From the NCBI GenBank assembly GCA_021819345.1, contig JAKARG010000119.1:1-8584 (forward strand): DNA of 8,584 nt, in the 5' to 3' direction. Positions 1 through 6,525 of this stretch are shown in pieces (within the stretch, counting starts at the first letter, position 1; each line of letters opens with the position of its first letter). The DNA comes from Actinomycetes bacterium (lineage in GTDB: Bacteria > Actinomycetota > Acidimicrobiia > Acidimicrobiales > Palsa-688). A model generated the notes under the pieces. That model was given only the letters and a program-made list of their open reading frames with translations, ran no database searches and was not told where the DNA came from. The position numbers and the translations under genes are program-made.

Positions 1-14
1 TAGCGGCGAGGACG

Positions 15-2321
15 ATGCACCCGGACCCCTCCCGAGACGAGCTCGTCGACGCCCCGCTCGAGGAGCTGCTCGCCGCCGCCCGGGCGGTGCGCGACGCCGC
101 CTTCGGCAACCGCGCCACCTTTTCGCCCAAGGTCTTCGTGCCGCTCACCGAGCTGTGCCGGGACCGCTGCGGGTACTGCACCTTCGCCAAGGCGCCGGCC
201 CGGGTCCGCGCCGCCTACCTGGAGCTCGACGAGGTGCTCGCCATCGCCCGGCGGGGAGCGGCCGCCGGCTGCCACGAGGTGCTCTTCACCCTCGGCGAGC
301 GCCCGGAGCTGCGCTACCCGTCCGCGGCCGACTGGTTGGCCGCTCGGGGTTACGCCTCGACGGTCGAGTACCTGGTCGCCGCCGCCCGGGCGGTACGCGA
401 CGAGACCGGCCTGCTGGCGCATTCCAACGCCGGCGCCCTGAGCGCCGAGGAGCTCGCCGCCCTGCGCCCGGTGACCGCATCGCAGGGGATGATGCTCGAG
501 ACCCTCGCCGAGCTCGCCTGCCACCGGGGATCGCCGGACAAGACCCGCTCTCGCCGGCTCGCCACCCTGGAGGCGGCCGGGGAGCTGTCCATCCCGTTCA
601 CCACCGGGATCCTCGTGGGCATCGGCGAGAGCTTCTCGGAGCGGATCGACGCCCTGGAGGCGATCGCGGCGTCGCACCGCCGCCACGGGCACGTGCAGGA
701 GGTCATCGTCCAGAACTTCCTGCCCAAGCCGGGCACTGCGATGCACGCCGCGGCTCCGCCGGACCCAGAGGACTACCTGCGTAGCATCGCCGCCGCCAGG
801 CTGGTGCTGCCGCCCTCGATCCACCTCCAGGCCCCGCCGAACCTCTCGGAGGACTTCGGCCGCCTCCAGGACGCCGGCATCGACGACTGGGGAGGCGTTT
901 CCCCCCTGACTCCCGACCACGTCAACCCCGAGCGCCCGTGGCCGGCGATCGACGCCCTGGCGGCGGCGGCCGAGGCCCGGGGGCGCACGCTCGCCCCCCG
1001 GCTCACCATCTACCCCGAGCTCGCCGCGGACCCCGAGCGCTGGCTCGACCCGGCGATGCGCTTTGCCGTGCTCGACCACTCCGACGCCGAGGGGCTCGGT
1101 CGGGACCCCGAGGCCTGGTGCTCGGGGGGCGATGCCCCGCCACCGGTCCTCGTGGGATGGGCCGAAGGGGGGAAACGCCTCCCCTTCCCCGGCCCGGGCG
1201 CCTCGGCGGCGAGCAAGGTCGCCGAGGTCCTCGCCGGGGTAGCCGCCGGCCAGGAGGTCGGCGAGGACGAGCTCGTCACCTTGTTCTCCGCCCGGGGCCC
1301 CGAGGTGCGGGCGGTGGCCGAGGTCGCCGACGAGGTCCGCCGCCGGGAGGTCGGCGAGACCGTCACCTACGTGGTCAACCGCAACATCAACTACACCAAC
1401 GTCTGCACCTTCAAGTGCCGCTTCTGCGCCTTCTCGAAAGGACCGCAGTCGCTCGACCTGCGGGGCAAGCCCTACCTGCTCGAGCTCGAGGAGATCAGCG
1501 CCCGGGTCGCCGAGGCGGTGGAGCGGGGGGCCACCGAGGTCTGCCTCCAGGGCGGCATCCATCCCCGCTTCGACGGGGAGTACTACCTGCGGGTGATCGA
1601 AGCGGTCCGAGCGGCCTCGCCGTCGATCCACATCCACGGCTTCACCGCCTTGGAGGTCACCGAGGGCGCCCGCCGGCTGGGCGAGCCGCTCGAGTCCTAC
1701 CTGCGCCGGCTGATGGAGGCCGGGCTGAGGACCCTGCCCGGCACCGCCGCGGAGATCCTCGACGACGAGGTCCGCGCCGTGCTCTGCCCCGACAAGATCA
1801 GCACCGAGGAGTGGCTGGAGGCCCACCGCTGCGCCCACCGGGTGGGGCTGCGCTCGAACGTGACCATCATGTTCGGGGCCGTCGAGGCGCCCGTGCACTG
1901 GGCCCGCCACTTCCTGCGGACCCGGGCGCTGCAGCGGGAGACCGGGGGGTTCACCGAGCTGGTGCCGCTGCCCTTCGTGCACATGGCCACCCCGATCTAC
2001 CTCCAGCGACGGGCTCGCCGGGGCCCGACGTTCCGGGAGGCCCTGCTCGTGCACGCCGTCGGGCGGATCGCCTACGCCGGCGCCATCCCCAACGTCCAGG
2101 CATCCTGGGTGAAGCTCGGCCCCGACGCGATCCCCCAGCTGCTCGCCTCGGGGTGCAACGACCTCGGCGGAACGCTCATGGACGAGAACATCTCGCGGGC
2201 CGCCGGCGCCACCCACGGCCAGCTCATGACCCCCGAGGACTTCCGCCGGGCCGTCGAGCCGCTCGGCCGGCCGCTCGAGCAGCGCACCACCCTCTACGGC
2301 CGGGTCGCGCAGCCGGCGTAG
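15..2321 (+). CDS. fbiC: FbiC, fused CofG/CofH radical SAM FO synthase (coenzyme F420 biosynthesis)
   Basis: This cytoplasmic enzyme makes 7,8-didemethyl-8-hydroxy-5-deazariboflavin (FO), the chromophore of coenzyme F420, from tyrosine and 5-amino-6-ribitylaminouracil using two radical SAM centres. The 768-residue protein shows both halves. The CofG-like half has the CxxxCxxC cluster motif at C48, C52 and C55 (CRDRCGYCTF). The CofH-like half begins near residue 450 with NRNINYTN followed by C464, C468 and C471 (CTFKCRFCAF). Fused FO synthases are typical of actinobacteria, whereas archaea and cyanobacteria use separate proteins. The length is below the roughly 856 residues of mycobacterial FbiC, the difference being mainly a short N-terminus. 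Both catalytic domains look complete. The ATG at 15 has a GCGAGGA purine run close upstream (6-12), rather nearer than ideal. The upstream neighbour is outside the window. The gene is convergent with the KAS III gene. Confidence 0.97.
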   Translation: MHPDPSRDELVDAPLEELLAAARAVRDAAFGNRATFSPKVFVPLTELCRDRCGYCTFAKAPARVRAAYLELDEVLAIARRGAAAGCHEVLFTLGERPELRYPSAADWLAARGYASTVEYLVAAARAVRDETGLLAHSNAGALSAEELAALRPVTASQGMMLETLAELACHRGSPDKTRSRRLATLEAAGELSIPFTTGILVGIGESFSERIDALEAIAASHRRHGHVQEVIVQNFLPKPGTAMHAAAPPDPEDYLRSIAAARLVLPPSIHLQAPPNLSEDFGRLQDAGIDDWGGVSPLTPDHVNPERPWPAIDALAAAAEARGRTLAPRLTIYPELAADPERWLDPAMRFAVLDHSDAEGLGRDPEAWCSGGDAPPPVLVGWAEGGKRLPFPGPGASAASKVAEVLAGVAAGQEVGEDELVTLFSARGPEVRAVAEVADEVRRREVGETVTYVVNRNINYTNVCTFKCRFCAFSKGPQSLDLRGKPYLLELEEISARVAEAVERGATEVCLQGGIHPRFDGEYYLRVIEAVRAASPSIHIHGFTALEVTEGARRLGEPLESYLRRLMEAGLRTLPGTAAEILDDEVRAVLCPDKISTEEWLEAHRCAHRVGLRSNVTIMFGAVEAPVHWARHFLRTRALQRETGGFTELVPLPFVHMATPIYLQRRARRGPTFREALLVHAVGRIAYAGAIPNVQASWVKLGPDAIPQLLASGCNDLGGTLMDENISRAAGATHGQLMTPEDFRRAVEPLGRPLEQRTTLYGRVAQPA

Positions 2322-2327
2322 CGCCCG

Positions 2328-2345
2328 GGAGCCGCGCGCGGCTTC
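2328..2345 (+). terminator. Hairpin downstream of fbiC
   Basis: A perfect 14-nt palindrome (AGCCGCGCGCGGCT, 2330-2343) begins 8 nt after the fbiC stop. Counting a GU and a GC pair outside it, it folds as a 7-bp stem with a CGCG loop. There is no U-tract, which is usual for high-GC actinobacterial terminators. A second, bulged hairpin (GGCG-GGTG, loop ATC, CACC-GA-CGCC, 2349-2369) lies next to it and could serve the opposing KAS III transcript. The role is inferred from position and structure only. Confidence 0.45.
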
Positions 2346-2430
2346 AGTGGCGGGTGATCCACCGACGCCGAGCGGCGAGGGCGCGCAAGCCGAGGCGGGC
2401 TCCCGGATCCAGCCGACCGGCACGCCTCAT
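2344..2430 (-). CDS. Possible 28-residue small ORF overlapping the KAS III stop
   Basis: An ATG at 2430 overlaps the TGA of the KAS III gene in an ATGA arrangement, the layout used for translational coupling. The reading frame runs 28 codons to a TGA at 2344-2346. The peptide is strongly basic, ending in ALAARRRWITRH, and I recognise no family. It fills most of the 105-bp gap between fbiC and KAS III and runs through the 2349-2369 hairpin. At this GC content, short open frames arise easily by chance, so this is a weak candidate. Confidence 0.2.
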   Translation of the reverse strand: MRRAGRLDPGARLGLRALAARRRWITRH

Positions 2431-3437
2431 TGCGCAGGCGAGATGCCCCAGGTGAGCACGAGGCCACCCCACACGAGGCCGGCTCCGAAGGCGGCGAGCA
2501 GCACTCGGTCGCCGGCGTGGAGCCTTCCCTCCTCGACGACCACCCCGAGGGCGATCGGCAGGGAGGCCGAGGAGGTGTTGGCGAAACGGCCCACCACGTC
2601 GACCAACCTGCTGTCGGGAACGCCGAGGCGCTCTGCCACCGCCGCCAGGATGCGAGAGTTGGCCTGGTGGAACACGAACAGCTCCACCTCCGGCACCTCG
2701 AGGCCGGCCTCGGCGAGCAGCCGGAGGGCGCTGTCGGCCATGAGGGGGACAGCCCGCCGGTAGACGGCCCTGCCGTCCATCCGGATCCGCCGCTCCACCC
2801 GGTCGAGGCGGATCAGGTCCCGCCCGGACCCGTCGGCGCCGAGCAACGAGGGCCCGACCCTCCAAGCCCCCTCGGTCGCCACGAGCACGACCGCACCCGC
2901 ACCGTCGCCGAAGAGCATCGCCGACTGCGGGTCGTCTGGGTCCAGGTACCGGGTCAAGATGTCGGCCCCGATCACGAGGACCTTGTGCGCCCTGCCGGAC
3001 TCGATCATCGCGGTCCCCGTCACCATGCAGGCGAGGAAGCCCACGCACGCAGAGCTCACATCGATCGCCGCGGCCCGCGTCGCGCCGATGTCGGCAGCGA
3101 CCAACGGCGCGCTGTGGGGGCTCATCTCGTCCGAGGTGGTCGTGCCGACGAGCACCGCATCGATCTCTCCCGGGTCGATCGAGGCGTCGGCAAGTGCGAT
3201 CCGGGCGGCACCGGCGGCCAGGTCCTCGAGTCGCTCCTCGGCCCGCGCAACATGGCGCACCGCCGTCCCGGTGCGTCGCGCCAGCCAGCTCTCGTCGACC
3301 CCGAGACGCGCAGCGATCGCGTCGTTGCGGACCACGCCGGCGGGGACGCACGAACCGACCCCGGCGACCGCCGCCCCCACCCCGGGGACTCGACGCGCGT
3401 TGCGCTCACGCTCGGAGCCGATCACAGTCGATGTCAT
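2427..3437 (-). CDS. 3-oxoacyl-ACP synthase III (FabH-like ketoacyl synthase)
   Basis: This is a thiolase-fold condensing enzyme of the FabH type, which joins an acyl-CoA starter to malonyl-ACP by decarboxylative Claisen condensation. The 336-residue protein has the full Cys-His-Asn triad. C131 lies in DVSSACVGFLA, H257 in FVFHQANSRI and N287 in GRFANTSSAS. The glycine-rich FGDGAGAVVL stretch (about 176-185) and the C-terminal GAGLVWGG loop are also family features. The length is normal, with about 20 extra N-terminal residues before VAGVGSCVP. The ATG at 3437 is favoured because a TAGTCT -10-like box sits exactly 6 nt upstream, suggesting a leaderless transcript. The gene is divergent from the MDR gene with 58 bp between them. 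It could be the housekeeping FabH or a secondary starter or specialised KAS III. No acp, fabD or fabF lies nearby, so I give no symbol. Confidence 0.93.
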   Translation of the reverse strand: MTSTVIGSERERNARRVPGVGAAVAGVGSCVPAGVVRNDAIAARLGVDESWLARRTGTAVRHVARAEERLEDLAAGAARIALADASIDPGEIDAVLVGTTTSDEMSPHSAPLVAADIGATRAAAIDVSSACVGFLACMVTGTAMIESGRAHKVLVIGADILTRYLDPDDPQSAMLFGDGAGAVVLVATEGAWRVGPSLLGADGSGRDLIRLDRVERRIRMDGRAVYRRAVPLMADSALRLLAEAGLEVPEVELFVFHQANSRILAAVAERLGVPDSRLVDVVGRFANTSSASLPIALGVVVEEGRLHAGDRVLLAAFGAGLVWGGLVLTWGISPAQ

Positions 3438-3449
3438 GCCCCGAGACTA
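3438..3449 (-). promoter_or_regulatory. Leaderless-type promoter of the KAS III gene
   Basis: On the minus strand TAGTCT (3449-3444) fits the actinobacterial -10 consensus TANNNT. It is followed by exactly 6 nt (CGGGGC) and then the ATG at 3437. This spacing would place the transcription start at or next to the A of the start codon. I see no convincing -35 element and no Shine-Dalgarno at normal spacing. Confidence 0.55.
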
Positions 3450-3483
3450 CGGAGCGGTTCCCCGACCCGGCCCGTCGCACACC

Positions 3484-3495
3484 TAGCCTGGGAGC
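3484..3495 (+). promoter_or_regulatory. Leaderless-type promoter of the MDR oxidoreductase gene
   Basis: TAGCCT (3484-3489) is a TANNNT -10 box, followed by 6 nt (GGGAGC) and the GTG at 3496. The block differs by a single base from the one in front of the Rrf2 gene (8541-8555). The GGGAG lies only 1 nt from the GTG, too close to act as a normal Shine-Dalgarno. It is divergent from the KAS III promoter, and the two -10 boxes are 34 bp apart. Confidence 0.6.
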
Positions 3496-4560
3496 GTGTG
3501 GGAGAACCCACGTGCCTGGTGGGTGACGAACCTCGGCGAGCCCGAGGCGGCCTTGCGCCTCGGCTCCGCCGTGGACGCGCCACCCGGAGCCCGCCAGGCT
3601 CGGGTGGAGGTCTGCGCCATCGGCCTCAACCATGCCGACCTGCTCGTGTGCTCCGGTAGGTACCAGGAACGGCCTCCCCTGCCCTTCGTGCCAGGGTTCG
3701 AGGCCTCAGGCAGGATCGTCGAGGTTGGCTCCGGCGCCGACCTCGAGCCCGGTCAGCGGGTGGTGGTCGTGCCAGAGCTCCCTGCCGGCGCCCTGGCCGA
3801 GACCCTGACCGTCGACTCGAGCCAGCTCTACCCCGTACCCGACGAGATGCCCTTCGAGGTCGCCGCCGTCCTGCACGTCGCCTACCAGACGGCTCACTTC
3901 GCGCTCCACCACCGAGGCGGCGTGCGACCCGGGGAGAGCGTGTTGATCTCGGGGGCAGCCGGCGGCGTGGGCGCCGCAGCCCTCCAGCTCGGACGCCTCG
4001 CCGGCGTGCGCTGCATTGCGCTCGCCACCGGCGCGACCAGGGCAGCCGCATGCCGGCAGCTCGGCGCCGACGAGGTGGTCGACCTGGCCGAGATCGGAGC
4101 GCCGCACGACGCGGATGACCCCTTGGTGGAGCGGATCCGGGAGCTCACCGGGGGCCGGGGGGCCGACGTGGTGATCGACATCGTCGGTGGATCCCTCGGA
4201 GAGCGGCTCCGGCGCTGCGTGGGCTTCGAGGGCCGAATGGTCGTGGTCGGCTTCAGCGGCGGCCGGATCGGCAGCTTCCCGGCCAACCACGTCCTGCTGC
4301 GCAACTACTCGGTGGTCGGCCTCTACCTGTCCCGCTATCGCAGGGAGAACCCCGACCTGCTCGCCTCGGTGCACTCCGAGCTGGTCGCGCAGTGGAGCCG
4401 AGGGGCGCTCGAGCCCCCTGTCCAGCGTGTCATGCGCTTCGAGGAGGCGCCGGCGAGCCTGGCGCTCCTGGCTCGCCGGGAGGTGGTCGGTCGGGTCGTC
4501 CTGCGTACCCGGAGCAATCGCGAGCCCTCTCGGTGCCCGAGCACCGAGAGGTGGACGTAG
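3496..4560 (+). CDS. NADPH:quinone oxidoreductase-like MDR (medium-chain dehydrogenase/reductase) protein
   Basis: This is a zinc-independent medium-chain dehydrogenase/reductase of the quinone oxidoreductase branch, expected to use NADPH to reduce quinones, enones or enoyl thioesters. The N-terminal GroES-like domain carries GLNHADLLVCSGRY (43-56) and FVPGFEASGRIVEVG (64-78). The Rossmann dinucleotide-binding motif SGAAGGVGAAALQLG is at about 152-166, followed by the GADEVVDL and GGRGADVVIDIVGG segments. The four-cysteine structural zinc lobe and the catalytic Cys/His set of alcohol dehydrogenases are absent. At 354 residues it is slightly longer than typical QORs (about 325), with a short tail past VVGRVVLR. 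The GTG at 3496 is chosen from the upstream -10 box; a second GTG two bases on is out of frame. Its 3' end contains a perfect hairpin and meets the convergent acyl-CoA synthetase 4 bp later. The substrate is unknown; acyl-CoA or enoyl reduction is suggested only by the neighbours. Confidence 0.92.
   Translation: MWENPRAWWVTNLGEPEAALRLGSAVDAPPGARQARVEVCAIGLNHADLLVCSGRYQERPPLPFVPGFEASGRIVEVGSGADLEPGQRVVVVPELPAGALAETLTVDSSQLYPVPDEMPFEVAAVLHVAYQTAHFALHHRGGVRPGESVLISGAAGGVGAAALQLGRLAGVRCIALATGATRAAACRQLGADEVVDLAEIGAPHDADDPLVERIRELTGGRGADVVIDIVGGSLGERLRRCVGFEGRMVVVGFSGGRIGSFPANHVLLRNYSVVGLYLSRYRRENPDLLASVHSELVAQWSRGALEPPVQRVMRFEEAPASLALLARREVVGRVVLRTRSNREPSRCPSTERWT
4526..4551. terminator. Perfect 11-bp hairpin between convergent genes, probably bidirectional
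   Basis: CCTCTCGGTGC (4526-4536), loop CCGA, and GCACCGAGAGG (4541-4551) form a perfect 11-bp stem with a tetraloop. It lies inside the last codons of the MDR gene and 14 nt beyond the stop of the opposing synthetase gene, so it could end both transcripts. No U-tract flanks it on either side. Terminator function is inferred from convergence and symmetry. Confidence 0.6.
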
Positions 4561-4564
4561 GAGG

Positions 4565-6316
4565 TCAGCCCGAGAGGCCGAGCTCCTTGGCCGCCCGCTC
4601 CGCCAGCACGAAGCGCTGGACCTTTCCCGAAGGGGTGAGGGGCAGGTCCTCGGCCGGGACCACGAGCACGTAGGCCGGCACCTTGAAGCGGGCCAGCTCG
4701 GCACGACAGTGCTCGACCAGTGCCACCGGGTCGATCGCCTGCCGCGCGCTCTCGGATGGGACCACCCAGGCAGCGCCGACCTCTCCCATGCGGGCGTCCG
4801 GCACCCCCACCACGTAGGCCTGGTCCACCTCGGGGCGCCGGCAGAGGCAGGACTCGACCTCCACCGGGGACACCAGCTCGCCCCCGCACTTGTAGAGCTC
4901 CTTGCTCCGACCGGTGAGCACCAAGGCGCCGTCCGCGCGCACCCGGCCGAGGTCGCCCGAGCGCAGCCAGCCACCTTCGAGCATCGCCTCGGCGGTGGCG
5001 GCCGGGTCGGCGAAGTACCCGGGAGTAACGATCGGGCCCCTGACCACCAGCTCGCCCTCCACGCCAGGGGGCAGCTCCTCCAGGGTGTCGGGATCGACGG
5101 TGCGGTACTCCGCCAGGCAGCCGCCGAGAGCCGGGTCGCCGGCGACCCCTCCGGGCTTGGGGCGCCCTACCGTCTCGACCAGGTCTTCGATCGGGCACCC
5201 CGGCTCGGTGAAGGTCGTCGCCGCCGACGTCTCGCTCATCCCGTAGGCGGTGATGCAGCTCTCCACACCGAGGGTCTCGTAGAGGTCGGTCCAGAGCCTG
5301 GCCGGCGCCGACTGCGCGGCCGACATCACCGAGTGCAAGCTCGACAGGTTGCGGGGCCTCCGGGCCGCCGCGGAGACCACGGCCAGGCTCATCGTCGGCA
5401 CCAACAGCACCTCCCCCACGCTGTGGCGCTCGATCGCCTCGAGCGTGGCCTCGGGATCGAACGCCGCCTGCACGACCACGCTGCCCGCCACGAACATCGA
5501 AGCGAGGATGCCTTCGATGTAGGCAAAGACGTGGCTCGACGGAAGGGCGAAGAGGATCCGCCGGCCGTCCTCGAAGCCGCGGGAGTAGGCCGAGCCGTAG
5601 GCGCTGCGCAGCTCCATGTCGTGGGTCGAGACGACCCCCTTCGGCCGTCCCGTGGTGCCGGAGGTGAAGAAGATCGTCGCCACGTCGGCCGGACCGACCC
5701 GGGCGGAGCGCGACACGAGCTCGCGGTCGAGCTCCGGGCGGTCGTCGAGCTCCAAGTCGACCAGGGCCCTCACGCCAGGCCGAGCCGGCTCGGAGCCTGC
5801 CGTGGGCACGACCACCACCAGGCGCACCTCCCGCCCCCCGCCGTGCTGCGGCCCCCCTGGGTCGTCCCAGCCCGGGAGCGCCTGATCGAGGTTGGACAGG
5901 GCGTCCACATCCCGGAACGACTCCATCGTGACCACCGCAGCGGGGTGGCCCACCCCGAGCACCTGGCGAAGCTCGGTGCCCTTCAACCGATGGCCGATCG
6001 GCATCGCCACCCCCCCGGCCAGCGCGATGGCGAAGCGGACCGCCACGAAGTCGGCGCCGTTGGGGAGCACCATGGCGACGCGGTCCCCGGGAGCCACCCC
6101 CGATTCCACCAGGCCACGAGCGAGGCGGGTCGCCCGGTCTGCGATCGCGGAGTAGGTCCAGCTCGCCCCACCCACCTCCTCGTCCACGACGAACACCCGG
6201 TCCGGTTGCTCGTCGGCCACCGCCCGGAGCATCGCACCGAGGGTCCGCTCCCTCCATGGGCCGTGGCGGCGCTCCAGGCTCGCCCGACGCTCCGCCAGAT
6301 GGCTCGACATCTCCAT
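4565..6316 (-). CDS. AMP-forming acyl-CoA synthetase / fatty-acid-CoA ligase (ANL superfamily)
   Basis: It activates a carboxylic acid with ATP to an acyl-adenylate and then transfers it to CoA. The 583-residue protein has every expected motif in order. These are the phosphate loop FFTSGTTGRPKG (216-227), AYGMSET (357-363), GWLRSGDLG with the ribose-binding aspartate D455, TGRSKELYKCGGELVSPVEVE with hinge-region R470, and TPSGKVQR with the catalytic lysine K565. The length is normal for a medium- or long-chain ligase. The ATG at 6316 is preceded by an ideal GGGGAGG five bases upstream; the frame stays open to 6709, but that extension has no family resemblance. The gene is convergent with the MDR gene. 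A role in feeding acyl-CoA to fatty-acid oxidation or to the nearby KAS III is inference, and chain length cannot be read from the sequence. Confidence 0.94.
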   Translation of the reverse strand: MEMSSHLAERRASLERRHGPWRERTLGAMLRAVADEQPDRVFVVDEEVGGASWTYSAIADRATRLARGLVESGVAPGDRVAMVLPNGADFVAVRFAIALAGGVAMPIGHRLKGTELRQVLGVGHPAAVVTMESFRDVDALSNLDQALPGWDDPGGPQHGGGREVRLVVVVPTAGSEPARPGVRALVDLELDDRPELDRELVSRSARVGPADVATIFFTSGTTGRPKGVVSTHDMELRSAYGSAYSRGFEDGRRILFALPSSHVFAYIEGILASMFVAGSVVVQAAFDPEATLEAIERHSVGEVLLVPTMSLAVVSAAARRPRNLSSLHSVMSAAQSAPARLWTDLYETLGVESCITAYGMSETSAATTFTEPGCPIEDLVETVGRPKPGGVAGDPALGGCLAEYRTVDPDTLEELPPGVEGELVVRGPIVTPGYFADPAATAEAMLEGGWLRSGDLGRVRADGALVLTGRSKELYKCGGELVSPVEVESCLCRRPEVDQAYVVGVPDARMGEVGAAWVVPSESARQAIDPVALVEHCRAELARFKVPAYVLVVPAEDLPLTPSGKVQRFVLAERAAKELGLSG

Positions 6317-6321
6317 GCCAA

Positions 6322-6328
6322 CCTCCCC
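6322..6328 (-). promoter_or_regulatory. Strong Shine-Dalgarno of the acyl-CoA synthetase gene
   Basis: On the minus strand GGGGAGG (6328-6322) stands 5 nt (TTGGC) before the ATG at 6316. It decides the start of this gene. It is also the clearest Shine-Dalgarno of the annotated minus-strand genes, since the other starts look leaderless. Confidence 0.8.
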
Positions 6329-6357
6329 AGGTCGAGACAGAGCCGATCGAACAGGAG

Positions 6358-6363
6358 ACTCTA
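6358..6363 (-). promoter_or_regulatory. Possible -10 box for the acyl-CoA synthetase gene
   Basis: On the minus strand TAGAGT (6363-6358) fits TANNNT and would start a transcript with a leader of about 35 nt carrying the GGGGAGG site. A 15-nt palindrome (6370-6384) lies just upstream of it, where an operator could sit. No clear -35 element is seen. The site overlaps the ribosome-binding region of the small + strand ORF, so the two assignments compete for the same bases. Confidence 0.3.
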
Positions 6364-6366
6364 GCC

Positions 6367-6525
6367 ATGCGGCGGGCCCCGCCGACCCTGCCGGCCCCGC
6401 ATCGGCGCCACCCGCTCGATCCGCAGGGACCCGGGATGGGGGTGCCCGCTCCCAGCGACGAGCAAGCAGCGAAGGCGAAGCCCGCCTGGCTCCCGGGCCT
6501 ACGGGCGAAGCTCGATCAGAGGTAG
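6367..6525 (+). CDS. Candidate 52-residue small protein, family not recognised
   Basis: This ORF lies in the 199-bp gap between the synthetase start and the bpa stop, on the opposite strand to both. An ATG at 6367 is preceded by AGGAGA (6353-6358) at an 8-nt spacing, a near-ideal ribosome-binding site. By my count about 44 of 52 codons end in G or C, as in the clear genes here. The N-terminal half is rich in Pro, Arg and His and looks unstructured. The C-terminal half (DEQAAKAKPAWLPGLRAKLDQR) reads like a short amphipathic helix with one Trp. It has no membrane segment, cysteine motif or signal peptide. It overlaps the 3' end of bpa by 10 bp, tail to tail. High GC alone can yield open frames, so conservation in relatives is the deciding test. 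Confidence 0.45.
   Translation: MRRAPPTLPAPHRRHPLDPQGPGMGVPAPSDEQAAKAKPAWLPGLRAKLDQR
6370..6384. repeat. 15-nt palindrome upstream of the synthetase gene
   Basis: CGGCGGG-C-CCCGCCG is a perfect inverted repeat with 7-nt arms around one central base. It lies 6 bp upstream of the TAGAGT box on the minus strand and within the first codons of the small + strand ORF. It could be a repressor operator, or simply a consequence of high GC content. Confidence 0.35.

Noticed and set aside
938..2455. 505-codon open frame on + overlapping fbiC in another frame
   Set aside because: It is rich in Arg, Pro and Gly with no domain, and runs across fbiC, which has clear radical SAM motifs. It is a high-GC shadow frame.
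2427..6316. Olefin (OleABCD) or polyketide cluster
   Set aside because: The KAS III has the FabH-type HQANSRI signature, the reductase is an MDR rather than the SDR-type OleD, and no OleB hydrolase or carrier protein is present.
4187..6364. 725-codon open frame on + opposite the acyl-CoA synthetase
   Set aside because: Its composition (His, Arg, Gly, Pro) is that of an antisense shadow, and every ANL motif is on the minus strand.
4335..6368. 677-codon frame on -, offset from the synthetase frame
   Set aside because: It is Arg/Gly/Pro low-complexity translation without motifs, and a shadow of the synthetase in the same strand.
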